A stretch of DNA of 64,000 nucleotides from Chlorobiaceae bacterium (GTDB lineage: Bacteria > Bacteroidota > Ignavibacteria > UBA10030 > SZUA-254): positions 1-64,000 of the forward strand of contig PNNN01000039.1 in the NCBI GenBank assembly GCA_013824245.1, in the 5' to 3' direction. Shown here piece by piece: positions 43,315 to 52,827 of this stretch. Below the pieces are notes generated by a model. That model did not search any database and was not told the origin of the DNA. It saw only the letters and a program-made list of their open reading frames with translations. The stretch's first letter is position 1; every line of letters begins with the position of its first letter. A program made the translations under genes and the position numbers.

Positions 43315-43398
43315 GCCCGGATGGCGGAATTGGCAGACGCGCTAGCTTCAGGAGCTAGTGGCCGCAAGGTCGTACAGGTTCAAGTCCTGCTCCGGGCA
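43315..43398 (+). tRNA. tRNA-Leu, anticodon CAG
   Basis: An 84-base cloverleaf. Acceptor arms GCCCGGA (43315-43321) and TCCGGGC (43391-43397) pair fully, with discriminator A. The anticodon stem CTAGC/GCTAG encloses loop TTCAGGA, giving anticodon CAG. A long variable arm (TGGCCGCAAGGTCGT region) is typical of class II leucine tRNA, and the T-arm has GGTTCAAGTCC. CCA is not encoded (CAA follows). It reads CUG codons. Confidence 0.95.
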
Positions 43399-43509
43399 CA
43401 ACGAGTAAAACAGATCGTTAATTAAGTTAAGACATTGTTCTAATTTCTCTTCTTTGATTTTCTTCTGTAGCTCAATAAACTTTCTCAAAAATATATTTCA
43501 TAGTCAATC

Positions 43510-44595
43510 ATGGTAATCGGTATAGTCGGGCTTCCGTTTTCTGGTAAATCAACTTTATTTCAAACAATTACAAAAGCGCATCAAGATGGTTCAAGTCCAG
43601 GTAAGCGTGCTTTACAACAGGCAATTATTAAAGTACCCGACAAACGGCTCGAAGCATTGATAAAAATATTTTCTCCTCAGAAATCTAATTATGCTACGAT
43701 TGAATTGATCGATGTGGTTGGTTTACAGCGTGGCGATTCGGGTGGAACACAGTTCACTACCAATTTTTTATCGAACGTGAAAACAACAGATGCCCTCGTT
43801 CAGGTTGTCAGGGTTTTCGAAAATGATGCGGTACCACACCCCGAAGGGAATATCGATCCGCTTCGTGACATTTCTATACTGGAAACAGAATTTCTACTTT
43901 CGGATATGGCGATACTTGAAACCCGCATTGACCGAATTAAAAAACAACTTCAAAAAAACTCGACCGACGAGCAAAAACGTGAGTTACCTGTATTGGAAAA
44001 ATGTATACAGTATCTACACGATGAAAAACCGTTGCGCGAAGTGGAGCTTACAAAAAACGAATTTCACATTTTAAAATCGTATTCTCTTCTAACAATTAAA
44101 CCTATGTTGATTGTGCTGAACCTCGATGAGAAACAACTCGCATCTCAGAATGGTATTCTTCGGAACATTCAGGAAAAAAAGTCGCGTAAGAATACCGATG
44201 TTGTTGCATTCTCAGGAAAAATCGAGATGGAATTAACTCTCCTCGAAGATGAAGAAACAAAAAATTTTATGCAGGAATACGGAATTCAGGAATCTGCGCT
44301 CGATGTTATTGTGCGCGAATCTTATTCGCTCTTGGGACTTCATTCCTTTTTCACAGTTGGAGAAGATGAGTGCAGAGCATGGACGATACGAAAAGAAATG
44401 AGCGCGCAAGAGGCAGCCGGTGCAATTCATAGTGATTTCTTCGATAAGTTTATCAGAGCCGAGGTTGTTGGTTATAATGATTTCATCGATAATGAAGGTT
44501 CTTTTTCGAAAGTTAAAGAAAAGGGGCTATGGCGACTTGAAGGTAAGGAGTATATTGTCAACGATGGAGATATTATCTCTATTCGCCATAGCTGA
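43510..44595 (+). CDS. ychF: YchF/Obg-like GTPase (ATPase)
   Basis: This 361-residue P-loop NTPase has G1 GLPFSGKST, G3 region DVVGLQRG, and an atypical NLDE in place of the G4 NKxD motif, the hallmark of YchF proteins that prefer ATP. A coiled-coil domain occupies the middle and a TGS domain the end (about 280-361: FFTVGEDECRAW, then SDFFDKFIRAEVVGYNDF). YchF associates with ribosomes and the stress response. The start at 43510 directly precedes the G1 motif. It lies alone between the tRNA and the mraZ promoter. Confidence 0.92.
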   Translation: MVIGIVGLPFSGKSTLFQTITKAHQDGSSPGKRALQQAIIKVPDKRLEALIKIFSPQKSNYATIELIDVVGLQRGDSGGTQFTTNFLSNVKTTDALVQVVRVFENDAVPHPEGNIDPLRDISILETEFLLSDMAILETRIDRIKKQLQKNSTDEQKRELPVLEKCIQYLHDEKPLREVELTKNEFHILKSYSLLTIKPMLIVLNLDEKQLASQNGILRNIQEKKSRKNTDVVAFSGKIEMELTLLEDEETKNFMQEYGIQESALDVIVRESYSLLGLHSFFTVGEDECRAWTIRKEMSAQEAAGAIHSDFFDKFIRAEVVGYNDFIDNEGSFSKVKEKGLWRLEGKEYIVNDGDIISIRHS

Positions 44596-44802
44596 TATAT
44601 AGCAGAATTCGTTTTTTCTACATCATAAAAATCTTGTCACAGATCGGGAAATTTCCCTAAATCTATTAAAAGTTACACACTTTTTCATCCTAAATCCCCA
44701 CCTGAAAAGACCCATAAATTGCACAATTTTGACGATTTTTGAATTGTCAATTCTTACCCACCATTAAAAATAAGATTTTTTATTATTTATCTGTTAAATT
44801 GC
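44596..44802. other. Non-coding stretch upstream of the dcw promoter
   Basis: No open frame of note occurs here. It is AT-rich, and contains CCCCACC (44697-44703), the reverse complement of the GTGGGG boxes found further right, which may be an additional MraZ site in opposite orientation. Confidence 0.3.
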
Positions 44803-44830
44803 TTGACTTTGATTAAAAAAACCGTAAATT
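44803..44830 (+). promoter_or_regulatory. Promoter of the mraZ/dcw cluster
   Basis: TTGACT (44803-44808), 16 bases, then TAAATT (44825-44830). This places the transcription start near 44837, immediately before the MraZ boxes and ~70 bases before the mraZ start. Confidence 0.5.
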
Positions 44831-44841
44831 GGAACTTCACG

Positions 44842-44871
44842 GTGGGGAAAAGTGGGGAATAATGGTGTGAA
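44842..44871 (+). promoter_or_regulatory. MraZ-binding direct repeats (10-bp period)
   Basis: GTGGGGAAAA (44842-44851), GTGGGGAATA (44852-44861) and the weaker ATGGTGTGAA (44862-44871) follow each other with an exact 10-base period. Known MraZ operators are runs of TGGGN separated by 5 bases, the same pattern. They lie just downstream of the predicted start point, well placed for autorepression by MraZ. Confidence 0.75.
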
Positions 44872-44905
44872 ATATTTTTCATTTTAAAGGGTTTAAAATT
44901 TAGCG

Positions 44906-45346
44906 ATGTCGTCTTTTAAAGGTTCATATATGTACTCTGTTGATGATAAAGGAAGAGTCAGTCTTCCGGCGAAACTGCGTAAGTACGTTTCGACTGAAGC
45001 CAATGATACATTTGTTGTAACAAGAGGATTTGAGCAGTGCCTCTTTGTATATCCGTTAGACGAATGGAACAAACTCGAATCGAGTTTGCGCGGACTTTCG
45101 GCGAACGACCCCGAAAGCCGGCGTTTTATCAGAGCAACATTGGAGTTTGCGCAAGAAAGTCAGCTTGATACACAACAACGCATCTCGATCCCGCCGGAGC
45201 TTCGGGTGTATGCTGATATTCAAAACGAGGTTCGCATCATAGGGACACTCGATAAAATTGAATTATGGAATCCCAAAACGTACGAAGAGTACAAATTAGA
45301 TCAACCGGAAAGTTATGAAAAAATTGCCGCTAAGATAATGCAATAA
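44906..45346 (+). CDS. mraZ: Transcriptional regulator MraZ
   Basis: This 146-residue protein has two SpoVT/AbrB-like half-domains, each with the conserved D-x-x-(G/Q)-R-(V/I) motif: SVDDKGRVSLPAKLR (about 12-26) and LDTQQRISIPPELR (about 92-105). MraZ forms ring-shaped oligomers that bind repeats upstream of its own gene and control the division and cell wall cluster. It heads the cluster and is followed after 31 bases by rsmH, as in most bacteria. Confidence 0.96.
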   Translation: MSSFKGSYMYSVDDKGRVSLPAKLRKYVSTEANDTFVVTRGFEQCLFVYPLDEWNKLESSLRGLSANDPESRRFIRATLEFAQESQLDTQQRISIPPELRVYADIQNEVRIIGTLDKIELWNPKTYEEYKLDQPESYEKIAAKIMQ

Positions 45347-45377
45347 CTAAAAATTTTATTTTGGTGGGATTATAAAA

Positions 45378-46307
45378 ATGATCAACAGCTTCCATGAACC
45401 GGTTCTTGTAGAAGCAGTGCTTCGATTTTTGATAACAGAACCGGGCGGAGTTTATGTTGATGGGACACTTGGCGGCGGTGGACATGCCGAATCGGTTCTG
45501 AATCGACTTTCGAACAAAGGTGAACTCATTGGGTTTGATGAAGATGCCGAGGCAATTGAAAGCGCAAAAAATAGGTTGTTGAGATTTCAACCGCGTGTTC
45601 ATTTCTGTCAAAATAATTTTTCTAATATCAAATCGGGAGTACAACAAATTGGTTTTGAAAAGGTAAGTGGGGTTATTTTTGATCTCGGAGTATCGTCACA
45701 TCAAATTGATGACAGCAAACGGGGATTCAGTTATCAATTAGATGGACCGCTTGATATGAGAATGAATACGAAGCAGAAAATATCTGCATTCGATGTTGTA
45801 AATTCATATTCCAGAGAACGATTGATTAAAATATTTCGGGAATATGGAGAAGAAAGATTCTCGGGTCGGATTGTGAATAAAATGATTGAAGCGCGGAACA
45901 GGAAAAGAATAGAAACAACCAAAGAATTGGCGTCGATTATAGAGCTTTGCATCTCAGGTAGATTTTTGCATAAATCGCTCGCAAGAATATTTCAATCGAT
46001 TCGAATCGAAGTCAATAATGAATTAGAAAACTTGAAAAAAGGTTTGATCGATGCAATCGATATTTTGCAACCGGGCGGACGCATAGTGGTTTTGTCGTAT
46101 CATTCTCTTGAAGACCGCATTGTTAAAGATATCTTTCGTGCGGCGTCACAAAAAACTGTTTCATCAGGAAATAAGCTTTTACCCGATAAAATACAAACGC
46201 CATCACTGAATCTGATATTTAAAAAGCCGATTGAGTCTGATGAAGAAGAAAATATGCTGAATCCGCGTGCCCGGAGTGCAAAACTGCGAGCCGCTGAACG
46301 GCTGTAG
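45378..46307 (+). CDS. rsmH: 16S rRNA (cytosine-1402-N4)-methyltransferase
   Basis: This 309-residue RsmH/MraW has HEPVLVEAV at the start, the SAM-binding GVYVDGTLGGGGHAE, LGVSSHQIDD and the C-terminal GGRIVVLSYHSLEDRIVK. It methylates N4 of C1402 in 16S rRNA, which improves decoding accuracy. Shine-Dalgarno GGTGGG is only moderate. Its usual second position of the dcw cluster is kept. Confidence 0.96.
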   Translation: MINSFHEPVLVEAVLRFLITEPGGVYVDGTLGGGGHAESVLNRLSNKGELIGFDEDAEAIESAKNRLLRFQPRVHFCQNNFSNIKSGVQQIGFEKVSGVIFDLGVSSHQIDDSKRGFSYQLDGPLDMRMNTKQKISAFDVVNSYSRERLIKIFREYGEERFSGRIVNKMIEARNRKRIETTKELASIIELCISGRFLHKSLARIFQSIRIEVNNELENLKKGLIDAIDILQPGGRIVVLSYHSLEDRIVKDIFRAASQKTVSSGNKLLPDKIQTPSLNLIFKKPIESDEEENMLNPRARSAKLRAAERL

Positions 46308-46353
46308 ACGATGATAATAACAGTATTTCAAAGCCAAAGATAATAAACAGATA

Positions 46354-46758
46354 ATGTCGAAAGAAATATACAACGGTAACGCAGTCTCGCCAAAGGCAGG
46401 CAGCACACCACGCCAAAATCGTGTCGTAAAAGTGCGAAGTAAATCTTCGATTTCTATTCTTGCCATTATCGCTTTCGTATCATTTATGATTGTCGGTTAC
46501 ATATGGAATAAAATTTGTGTGAATAGACTTGTAGTTGAAGTGAACGATTTAAACAATCATTATGAAAGATTATTGAACGAAAACGGGTTTCTTCTTGCCG
46601 ATATAAATAAGAAATCAAGTTTAGAACGAATAGAAAAGAAAATATTGACAGATAAACTCGAATTAATATCACCTCGCGAACAGCCAATCTGGTTTGAATT
46701 CGACGACTCAAAACTTGCTCAAATCAACACAGCGGAACCGTTCGTATCGGGTAAATAA
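46354..46758 (+). CDS. ftsL: FtsL-like divisome protein
   Basis: This 134-residue bitopic protein has a basic N-terminal tail (~1-35), one membrane helix (about 36-56, SILAIIAFVSFMIVGYIW) and a periplasmic coiled coil (VNRLVVEVNDLNNHYERLL). It shows no strong sequence conservation, but size, topology and position between rsmH and ftsI identify it as the FtsL equivalent. FtsL with FtsB and FtsQ activates FtsWI septal synthesis. It is 3 bases from ftsI. Confidence 0.75.
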   Translation: MSKEIYNGNAVSPKAGSTPRQNRVVKVRSKSSISILAIIAFVSFMIVGYIWNKICVNRLVVEVNDLNNHYERLLNENGFLLADINKKSSLERIEKKILTDKLELISPREQPIWFEFDDSKLAQINTAEPFVSGK

Positions 46759-46761
46759 TCA

Positions 46762-48798
46762 ATGACCATCGAACCACAACAAAAATTGCCGGCATATGAT
46801 ATTGGAGATATCCAGGAAAAAAAATTCCGACTCCGTTTTGTGCAGATACTGCTATTTGTATTTTTCGGTATTGTTGTTCTGCGGCTAATTCAGATTCAGA
46901 TTCTCGAATCACCGATGTATAAAATAATAGCTCAAAAGCAATATCAGGCAAAATTTTTACTTCCAGCCGCAAGAGGCGTTTTATACGATCGGAAAGGAAA
47001 TGTTTTAGCTTCGAATTCACAGTTAGTATCGTTTGCGGCAGATCCTAAAATAGCTCTTGAAGATGCTGATGATATTTCAAAAAAGTTTTCAAAGATTTTC
47101 GGTAAGCCGAAAAATTATTATTTACAGGAATTAAAATCCGACTCTCGTTTTGTTTGGCTCGAACGGATGGTGGATCTTAAATATTTAAAAGAATTTGACG
47201 TTAAAAAAATGACCGGAGTAATCGTTCGATATGAAACAAAACGAATCTATTATAACGATTATCTTGCAGGTCAACTTATAGGCGCGGTGAATATTGATAA
47301 TTCCGGCATATCGGGGATCGAACAACAATATGATAAAGAACTTAAAGGTGTTGACGGTTATGTTGTATTTCAGCGAGACGGTTTAAGGCGTGCCCGTCCG
47401 TCTGTTGATTACCCGCGCGTGGAACCGCGCGATGGAAACAACATTTATCTAACCATCGATATTCAGTTACAAGCGATTGCAGAAAAAGAATTAAAGAGAG
47501 GTGTGGAGGAAAATAAAATTGATCGGGGACTTGTAATAATGATGCAACCGCGCACAGGTGAAATACTGGCGATAGCACAATACCCGAAAGTGGATCCCAA
47601 CCATTTCGGGAAATATGAAATGGAAGATCAGCGTTTGCGCGCTTTTACCGATATGTTTGAGCCGGGTTCTGTTTTTAAAATTGTTACTGCTTCTGCGGCG
47701 ATCGAACACAATCTTGTAAAACCCGACAGAAAATTCAATGCCGAAAAAGGATCATATAAAGTTTATATCGGGTCAAATAAAAAAACGAGAGAAATTACCG
47801 ATGCTCATAAAGCTGAGATTTTAACCTTTCAAGAAGCGATGGAAATGTCGAGCAACATCGTTATGGCGAAAATAAGCGATATTATCGGCGCTGAGCGATT
47901 TTATAAAATGGCGCGTGATTACGGATTCGGTATTGCAACCAATATTGAATATCCCGGTGAATTGAATGGTGTTTTAAAAAAACCGATTAACTGGTCTGCG
48001 ACATCATTGAATACGATGGCATTCGGATACGAAGTCGGCGTAACACCGCTTCAGATCGTGTGTGCATACGCAGCCATTGCGAACGATGGTGTTTTGATGA
48101 AACCTCTGTTGTTTAAAAAAGAAGTTGATGCGTCGGGAACGGTTGTGCGAGCATCTAAACCTCAAAAGATTCGAAACGTGATTTCACATTCAACATGTGA
48201 AACGTTAAATCAATTTTTAGAAGGGGTTGTGGAGCGTGGTACAGCCACACAGGCAAAAGTTAAAGGTGTACGCATTGCAGGTAAAACAGGCACATCAAAA
48301 AAATTGATCGACGGAAAATACACAACCGGAGATTATATCGCATCGTTTGTTGGTTATTTCCCAGTCGAAGATCCACAAATAGTTTGCTTGGTAATGATGG
48401 ATAAACCAAAGGGAATAAGCTATTATGGCGGAACGGTTAGTGCGCCGGTTTTTGGGGCAATTGCCGAACAGGTTATAACAACTACCGATATAACAAGCCG
48501 ATTGACTCCGGTAATTGCTTCTGTGGATAGTGGAGCTGTTTCTACTGAAATAGAAAAAAATAAATACATGCGTGCATCGAATCTGGTGCCCGATGTTCGG
48601 GGCTTAAGTTTAAGGAAGGCGATTGAAACTTTGAAAACTCAGGGATTGATTCCGATTGTGAATGGTTCGGGAATTGTCTCGACGCAATTACCTTCACCCG
48701 GCGCCCCCAAGAAACGCGGGATGCAGATAACGCTTATTTGTCAACAGAAAAACAATTACGATATCGGTATGAATGATCAAACAGGAGACCGGAAATGA
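46762..48798 (+). CDS. ftsI: Septal peptidoglycan transpeptidase FtsI (class B PBP) with PASTA domain
   Basis: This 678-residue penicillin-binding protein has a cytoplasmic tail, a membrane helix (about 24-46), a PBP dimerisation domain, and a transpeptidase domain with active-site S303-V-F-K306, S363-x-N365 and K508-T-G-T. A C-terminal PASTA domain (about 595-660, VPDVRGLSLRKAIETLKTQG) makes it the Spo VD/PBP2x-like form. It crosslinks the septal wall together with FtsW, encoded further on in the cluster. The stop overlaps the murE start as ATGA. Confidence 0.96.
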   Translation: MTIEPQQKLPAYDIGDIQEKKFRLRFVQILLFVFFGIVVLRLIQIQILESPMYKIIAQKQYQAKFLLPAARGVLYDRKGNVLASNSQLVSFAADPKIALEDADDISKKFSKIFGKPKNYYLQELKSDSRFVWLERMVDLKYLKEFDVKKMTGVIVRYETKRIYYNDYLAGQLIGAVNIDNSGISGIEQQYDKELKGVDGYVVFQRDGLRRARPSVDYPRVEPRDGNNIYLTIDIQLQAIAEKELKRGVEENKIDRGLVIMMQPRTGEILAIAQYPKVDPNHFGKYEMEDQRLRAFTDMFEPGSVFKIVTASAAIEHNLVKPDRKFNAEKGSYKVYIGSNKKTREITDAHKAEILTFQEAMEMSSNIVMAKISDIIGAERFYKMARDYGFGIATNIEYPGELNGVLKKPINWSATSLNTMAFGYEVGVTPLQIVCAYAAIANDGVLMKPLLFKKEVDASGTVVRASKPQKIRNVISHSTCETLNQFLEGVVERGTATQAKVKGVRIAGKTGTSKKLIDGKYTTGDYIASFVGYFPVEDPQIVCLVMMDKPKGISYYGGTVSAPVFGAIAEQVITTTDITSRLTPVIASVDSGAVSTEIEKNKYMRASNLVPDVRGLSLRKAIETLKTQGLIPIVNGSGIVSTQLPSPGAPKKRGMQITLICQQKNNYDIGMNDQTGDRK

Positions 48799-50303
48799 AG
48801 TTTTCTGAAATCATCCGAGGCGTAACGGTTACTAAAATGTTTCACCTGATTTATGGACATATGACTCCGACTCAGGAAATTGAAATAAGTAGAATTCAAT
48901 ATGATTCACGAAAAGTTACTCACGGAGATTTGTTCGTTGCAATCCGAGGCACATTATCGGATGGACATAAGTTTATTGAAGATGCCGTGGAGCGCGGCGC
49001 AATCAGCATAGTTTTAGAGGATGATGCACTTTTACCGGATTCATATTTCATGCATAAAGGCGTGATGAAGGTGGTTGTATCCAATAGTCGACTTGCGCTC
49101 GCTCAGATTGCTTCAAATTATTATCACAATCCATCATCCAAATTAAAGATGATTGGAGTAACAGGAACGAACGGCAAAACCACTACAACGCATTTGATTA
49201 AATCTGTTTTAGAGGCGACAGGAATAAAATCAGGTCTCATTGGGACGATAGATTACCGTATTGGCAATGAAATATTCCCCGCTACTCACACAACCCCCGA
49301 ATCGGTTGAATTGCACGATCTGTTAAATAAAATGGCAACTGAAAATTGTGAATATGTTGTTATGGAAGTTTCTTCACATGCCCTTCATCAGTACCGGGTT
49401 TATGGAATCGATTTTTGTTCAGCCGTTTTCACAAATCTTACTCAGGATCATCTCGATTATCATAAATCAATGGATGAATATTTTGAAGCGAAAGCGATTC
49501 TGTTTAATAATCTTTCTTCAACATCTCATGCAATTCTGAATGCAGATGACCAATGGGGGATGAAAATCAGTTCTCGTACGAAAGCGTCGGTTATCACATT
49601 CGGAATATCTGCCGCCGCCGATATTCGTGCGGTAAATGTTAGAATGAATATGGAAGGAAGCCGATTCACTCTTCTTGTTGATGGAAATGAAATCGATGTC
49701 GAAACGAAATTGATAGGCAGATTTAATTTAAGCAACATTCTCGCCGCATTTGCTGTGTGCAAATCGATCGGTGTTCCGGTGAGCGATATACAACGTGCAT
49801 TAAAAAATATTGGTCCAATCCGTGGAAGATTTGAACAAAATATTTCACAAGCGGGATGGACGGCGATTATCGACTATGCACATACCCACGATGCTTTGGA
49901 AAAAGTTCTATCGGCAATTCATGATCTGTATGAAAACAACCGATCAGGTAAGATAATAACCGTGTTTGGTTGCGGAGGAGATCGCGATCGTGGGAAGAGA
50001 GCTAAGATGGCAGAAGTTGCGACACGTCTTAGTGATATCACGATTGTAACATCTGATAATCCTCGTAACGAAGATCCTGAAAAAATAATAGACGAAGTAA
50101 TGTTAGGTGTTCATCCGGAAGCAGATGTATTTCGGATTACCGACCGCGCATCTGCGATTAAAAAAGCGATCAGTTTTGCCGCGAAAGGCGATGTTGTTTT
50201 AATTGCCGGCAAGGGGCACGAAGAGTATCAAATAATCGGAAACAATAAAATTCCATTCAGCGATAAAGCGCTCGTCGATTCATTAACAAATTCAGTGATA
50301 TGA
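48795..50303 (+). CDS. murE: UDP-MurNAc-tripeptide synthetase (diaminopimelate-adding)
   Basis: This 502-residue Mur ligase has ATP loop GVTGTNGKTTTT (about 117-128), the carbamylated-lysine region and the C-terminal domain with CGGDRDRGKR. The specificity motif TSDNPRNEDP contains DNPR, which in characterised MurE proteins goes with meso-diaminopimelate rather than lysine. Overlaps with ftsI (start) and murF (end) by 4 bases each show translational coupling. Confidence 0.96.
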   Translation: MKFSEIIRGVTVTKMFHLIYGHMTPTQEIEISRIQYDSRKVTHGDLFVAIRGTLSDGHKFIEDAVERGAISIVLEDDALLPDSYFMHKGVMKVVVSNSRLALAQIASNYYHNPSSKLKMIGVTGTNGKTTTTHLIKSVLEATGIKSGLIGTIDYRIGNEIFPATHTTPESVELHDLLNKMATENCEYVVMEVSSHALHQYRVYGIDFCSAVFTNLTQDHLDYHKSMDEYFEAKAILFNNLSSTSHAILNADDQWGMKISSRTKASVITFGISAAADIRAVNVRMNMEGSRFTLLVDGNEIDVETKLIGRFNLSNILAAFAVCKSIGVPVSDIQRALKNIGPIRGRFEQNISQAGWTAIIDYAHTHDALEKVLSAIHDLYENNRSGKIITVFGCGGDRDRGKRAKMAEVATRLSDITIVTSDNPRNEDPEKIIDEVMLGVHPEADVFRITDRASAIKKAISFAAKGDVVLIAGKGHEEYQIIGNNKIPFSDKALVDSLTNSVI

Positions 50304-51691
50304 ATCTTAAACCAAGCGATATATTGAAACTTGAGCATGCATCGGCATTCAACTTTGACTCTATCGATGTTCGAACATTCAAAGGTGTTTCAACAGACTC
50401 ACGCACTTTAAAATCGGGTGAATTGTTTTTCGCTTTAAGAGGTGAGAAGTTCGATGGACATCATTTTATTGTTGATGCTTTTAATGCTGGGGCGGCATGC
50501 GCCGTTGTTGATACATTTGCAGACAGGCGTGAGTATTTGAATAAACCGGTTCTCGTGGTGAAAGATTCAATAAAATCATTTGGATCATTGGCGTCATTAT
50601 ACCGAAAAAAATTTCAAATACCATTTATCGCGATAGCAGGAAGCAACGGAAAGACGACAACCAAAGAGATGATAGCCAGAATTCTCGGAACAAAATATAA
50701 TGTTCTTAGCACTTTGGGAAATTTAAACAATCATATAGGTGTTCCGCAGACAGTGTTTCGTTTGCGAAGCAAACACGAGATAGCAGTAATTGAGATCGGC
50801 ACTAATCATTTTGGTGAGATTAAATATTTATGCGGTATTCTGCATCCGACGCATGGTTTGATTACAAACATAGGGTCTGAGCATCTTGAATTTTTCAAAA
50901 GCACAAAAGGTGTTGCCCGCGCCGAAGGTGAGCTTTTTGAATATCTGAAAGATCAATCGAAAGCTTTTGTAAATGCTGATGATGCACACATTGTAAAGAA
51001 AGCCGATAAGGTTAGTGAAAAAATATTATTTGGCTTTGATACTCTTGCCGTTGATGTTTTTGGCAAGATGAATAATATGGATGTGGCTGGTTGTGCAACA
51101 TTCAAAGTGAAGCACGGGAAGAAGAAAGAATTTAGTGTAAAACTTTCGACGCCCGGCATTCACACAATGAAGAACGCTCTTGCGGCTGCCGCCATCGGTT
51201 TGGAATTTGGAATTCCCGAAACGAAAATTGCCCGTGCGCTGAATAAATTTCGTAGTGTGAATAAGAGAATGGAAGTTTTAAAATTTGGATCCATCACCGT
51301 AATCAACGATACATACAATGCAAATTCAGATTCGATGATTTCGGCATTCGAAACAATCGAAGCTATCAGATGTAAAGGTAAGAAGATTTTGATCCTTGGT
51401 GATATGCTTGAATTAGGAGATTCAGCGATAAACGAGCATAAAAAAATCGGCAAAGCAATAGAAAAAAACAAATGCGATTATCTATTAACTTATGGAGAGA
51501 TGTCGAAGTATATTCATGATAATTCATCCGTGAAAATGAAATATCATTACGATCAAAAAAACATATTGGCTGAATTTGCCTCCGAACTAATTTCAAAAGG
51601 CGACTTGGTATTGGTGAAGGGTTCACGTGGAATGAAAATGGAAGACGTTGTCATATTTCTCTCCGAAAGATTAAAAAGAGGGAGGGTGTAA
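50300..51691 (+). CDS. murF: UDP-MurNAc-tripeptide-D-Ala-D-Ala ligase
   Basis: This 463-residue Mur ligase has ATP-binding AIAGSNGKTTTKEMI (about 112-126), GTNHFGEI in the central domain and INDTYNANSDSM in the C-terminal domain, all typical for MurF. It adds the terminal D-alanyl-D-alanine dipeptide. The dipeptide ligase gene ddl is not in this cluster, so the supply of D-Ala-D-Ala must come from elsewhere. It starts within the murE stop. Confidence 0.96.
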   Translation: MNLKPSDILKLEHASAFNFDSIDVRTFKGVSTDSRTLKSGELFFALRGEKFDGHHFIVDAFNAGAACAVVDTFADRREYLNKPVLVVKDSIKSFGSLASLYRKKFQIPFIAIAGSNGKTTTKEMIARILGTKYNVLSTLGNLNNHIGVPQTVFRLRSKHEIAVIEIGTNHFGEIKYLCGILHPTHGLITNIGSEHLEFFKSTKGVARAEGELFEYLKDQSKAFVNADDAHIVKKADKVSEKILFGFDTLAVDVFGKMNNMDVAGCATFKVKHGKKKEFSVKLSTPGIHTMKNALAAAAIGLEFGIPETKIARALNKFRSVNKRMEVLKFGSITVINDTYNANSDSMISAFETIEAIRCKGKKILILGDMLELGDSAINEHKKIGKAIEKNKCDYLLTYGEMSKYIHDNSSVKMKYHYDQKNILAEFASELISKGDLVLVKGSRGMKMEDVVIFLSERLKRGRV

Positions 51692-51695
51692 ATTA

Positions 51696-52820
51696 ATGCT
51701 TTATTATTTGCTGGATTATATTAATCGAGTGTTACATCCGCCGGGATTTGGCATATTCAAATATATTTCATTCCGCGCCGGCGCTGCGGCAGTAACAGCT
51801 TTGATCATAGCGTTTTGGTTAGGACCAAAAGTGATACGGCTTTTGAAAAAACATCAAATTGGAGAAGCGGCAAAAGTTGAAGCGCCAAAAACACATTTAA
51901 GTAAAGCGGGCACTCCAACAATGGGCGGATTGATCATTCTGGGCGCTATTCTGATTCCGGCACTCCTCTGGGCAGATTTAAGGAATGGTTATGTGTGGCT
52001 GATTATTTTTGTAACGGCGGCTTTAGGTGCAGTTGGATTTTTAGACGATTACCTAAAGGTTGTGAAGAAAAAAAGGAAAGGTTTGATCGAAGAATACAAA
52101 CTCGCCGGACAGATAATTGTAGGTTTGATTGTTGGCGGTGTGATTTATTTTTTCCCTCACTGGATCGATGTTGATTTGTGGAAATTAAAATCAAGCACAA
52201 CGATGCCTTTCTTTAAAAATATGGAGCTTGACTTTGGCATCTTGTATATTCCAATGGTGATTTTTATTATTACCGCCACAAGTAATGCGGTAAATTTAAC
52301 AGATGGTTTAGACGGGTTAGCCGCCGGGCTTGTTGGTATTGTTGGGATAACGCTCGCCGTAATTACATATATTTCTGGCCGTGCGGACCTCAGCCAATAT
52401 CTCACTATTCCATTTTTACGCGGGAATGCCGAGTTGAGTATCTATTGTGCTGCGTTAGTGGGTGCTTCGCTTGGTTTTCTGTGGTTCAATGCGTATCCGG
52501 CACAAGTGTTTATGGGCGATACCGGCTCGCTTGCTCTTGGCGGTGCAATAGGCGCACTTTGTGTTTTAATGAAAAAAGAATTACTCCTCCCGACTCTCGG
52601 CGGTGTATTTTTAGTTGAAACAATTTCTGTGATTATCCAACGATCATACTTTAAGTATACAAAAAGAAAATACGGCGAAGGTAAACGGATTTTTAAAATG
52701 GCTCCTCTTCATCATCATTTTGAGATGCTCGGTTGGCCCGAACCAAAAATCGTTACACGTTTTTACATAATTGCAATCTTAATGATGATATTAAGCTTGG
52801 CAACTTTCAAAGTTCGATAA
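51696..52820 (+). CDS. mraY: Phospho-MurNAc-pentapeptide translocase
   Basis: This 374-residue membrane enzyme has ten predicted helices, with catalytic motifs GFLDDYLK (acidic pair), NAVNLTDGLDGLAAG, NAYPAQVFMGDTGSLALGG and the C-terminal APLHHHFEMLGW. It transfers phospho-MurNAc-pentapeptide to undecaprenyl phosphate to form lipid I at the inner face of the membrane. Four bases separate it from murF. Confidence 0.97.
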   Translation: MLYYLLDYINRVLHPPGFGIFKYISFRAGAAAVTALIIAFWLGPKVIRLLKKHQIGEAAKVEAPKTHLSKAGTPTMGGLIILGAILIPALLWADLRNGYVWLIIFVTAALGAVGFLDDYLKVVKKKRKGLIEEYKLAGQIIVGLIVGGVIYFFPHWIDVDLWKLKSSTTMPFFKNMELDFGILYIPMVIFIITATSNAVNLTDGLDGLAAGLVGIVGITLAVITYISGRADLSQYLTIPFLRGNAELSIYCAALVGASLGFLWFNAYPAQVFMGDTGSLALGGAIGALCVLMKKELLLPTLGGVFLVETISVIIQRSYFKYTKRKYGEGKRIFKMAPLHHHFEMLGWPEPKIVTRFYIIAILMMILSLATFKVR

Positions 52821-52827
52821 TAATAAA

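Noticed and set aside
45330-45647. 105-codon minus-strand frame over the start of rsmH
   Set aside because: Antisense shadow of a clearly conserved gene; no ribosome site or domain.
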